A stretch of 5,082 bases of DNA, from contig JALSHL010000056.1 in assembly GCA_026982255.1 (NCBI GenBank), positions 1 through 5,082 on the forward strand. The letters run 5' to 3'. Position numbers and translations under genes: made by a program. Numbering within the stretch: the first letter of the stretch is position 1; each line of letters starts with the position of its first letter. Positions 4,880 through 5,082 of the stretch are shown here, one piece after another. The notes under the pieces are model-generated. The model was given only the letters and a program-made list of their open reading frames with translations. It searched no databases and was not told the DNA's origin. The DNA comes from Paracoccaceae bacterium. GTDB taxonomy: Bacteria > Pseudomonadota > Alphaproteobacteria > Rhodobacterales > Rhodobacteraceae.

Positions 4880-5082
4880 ATGTATCCTTTTATCCGCATG
4901 TTCTACCAGATGCTCAAGCACCGCAACGACCCGCCGCTGGCGCTGGGCGGGGTGCATGTGTCGCAACATTATTGCCATCCGGTCGATCTGGATATGTGGG
5001 CGGAGCTGAACAACGGGCGGACGTTGACGCTCTATGATCTGGGGCGGATTCCGCTGGCGCAACGGATCGGACTGCTGGCGGT
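4880..5082 (+). CDS. Acyl-CoA thioesterase family protein, hotdog fold (5' part)
   Basis: Sixty-seven codons plus two bases are visible from the ATG at 4880; the reading frame is open to the window edge. The product begins MYPFIRMFYQML with no signal peptide. HVSQHYCHPVDLDMWAELNN (26-45), followed by GRTLTLYDLGR (46-56), is the first hotdog strand and helix of the THEM6/4HBT_2-like thioesterase group, in which an acidic residue before the 'NNG' helix (here D36 or D38) is the likely active-site residue. These enzymes hydrolyse acyl-CoA esters in the cytoplasm; the chain specificity cannot be told from this part. The usual length is about 150-190 residues, so roughly two thirds lie beyond the window. 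It is divergent from YggT. Codon use matches its neighbours. Confidence 0.82.
   Translation, partial: MYPFIRMFYQMLKHRNDPPLALGGVHVSQHYCHPVDLDMWAELNNGRTLTLYDLGRIPLAQRIGLLA

Noticed and set aside
4704..5062. Several short open frames on both strands over the thioesterase start (for example 4704-5009, 4741-5037, 4826-5062).
   Set aside because: They conflict with the frame starting at 4880, which has a consensus ribosome site and clear hotdog-thioesterase motifs.

Overview
The window looks like ordinary chromosome of a GC-rich alphaproteobacterium, most likely of the Rhodobacteraceae/Roseobacter type. This is inferred from codon use strongly biased to G/C third positions, Arg written as CGN, a biotin/lipoate-ligase-like protein ending in a DUF4444-type module, and a partner protein resembling DUF6505. 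No database search was possible, so all names rest on recognised motifs and remembered family features.

Layout, left to right. Bases 1-192 hold the 3' end of an unrecognised + strand gene with a CxxC pair; its stop overlaps the stop of a convergent gene in a shared CTAG. Bases 189-932 (-) encode an exported protein that joins a much shortened ABC-type solute-binding-protein-like region to a mono-haem cytochrome c domain. A short divergent promoter region (933-1014) separates it from a + strand pair, 1015-1752 and 1753-2235. These encode a biotin/lipoate protein ligase homologue without the usual catalytic lysine and a small acidic DUF6505-like protein, placed stop-to-start with no gap. From memory, unverified, such genes occur near molybdo-/tungsto-enzyme (formate-dehydrogenase-like) clusters in alphaproteobacteria, and the binding-protein-like half of the cytochrome would fit that.

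An AT-rich 65-bp gap with an operator-like dyad leads into a second + strand operon, 2301-3608 and 3612-4301. It encodes a GT4 glycosyltransferase of the diacylglycerol-glycosyltransferase type and a DUF374 lysophospholipid-acyltransferase-like membrane protein, starting at TTG and GTG respectively. Together they look like a membrane glycolipid-making or modifying module.

The right end has a tRNA-Arg(UCU) on the - strand (4308-4384), only 6 bp from the acyltransferase stop. Behind it lies a YggT-family membrane protein (4442-4729, -). A 150-bp divergent region precedes the 5' part of a hotdog-fold acyl-CoA thioesterase (4880 to the window edge, +). No mobile element, CRISPR array, rRNA or phage gene is visible. 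The most unusual items are the solute-binding-protein/cytochrome chimera without a methionine ligand, the lysine-less ligase homologue, and the acyltransferase-like protein without an HX4D motif.
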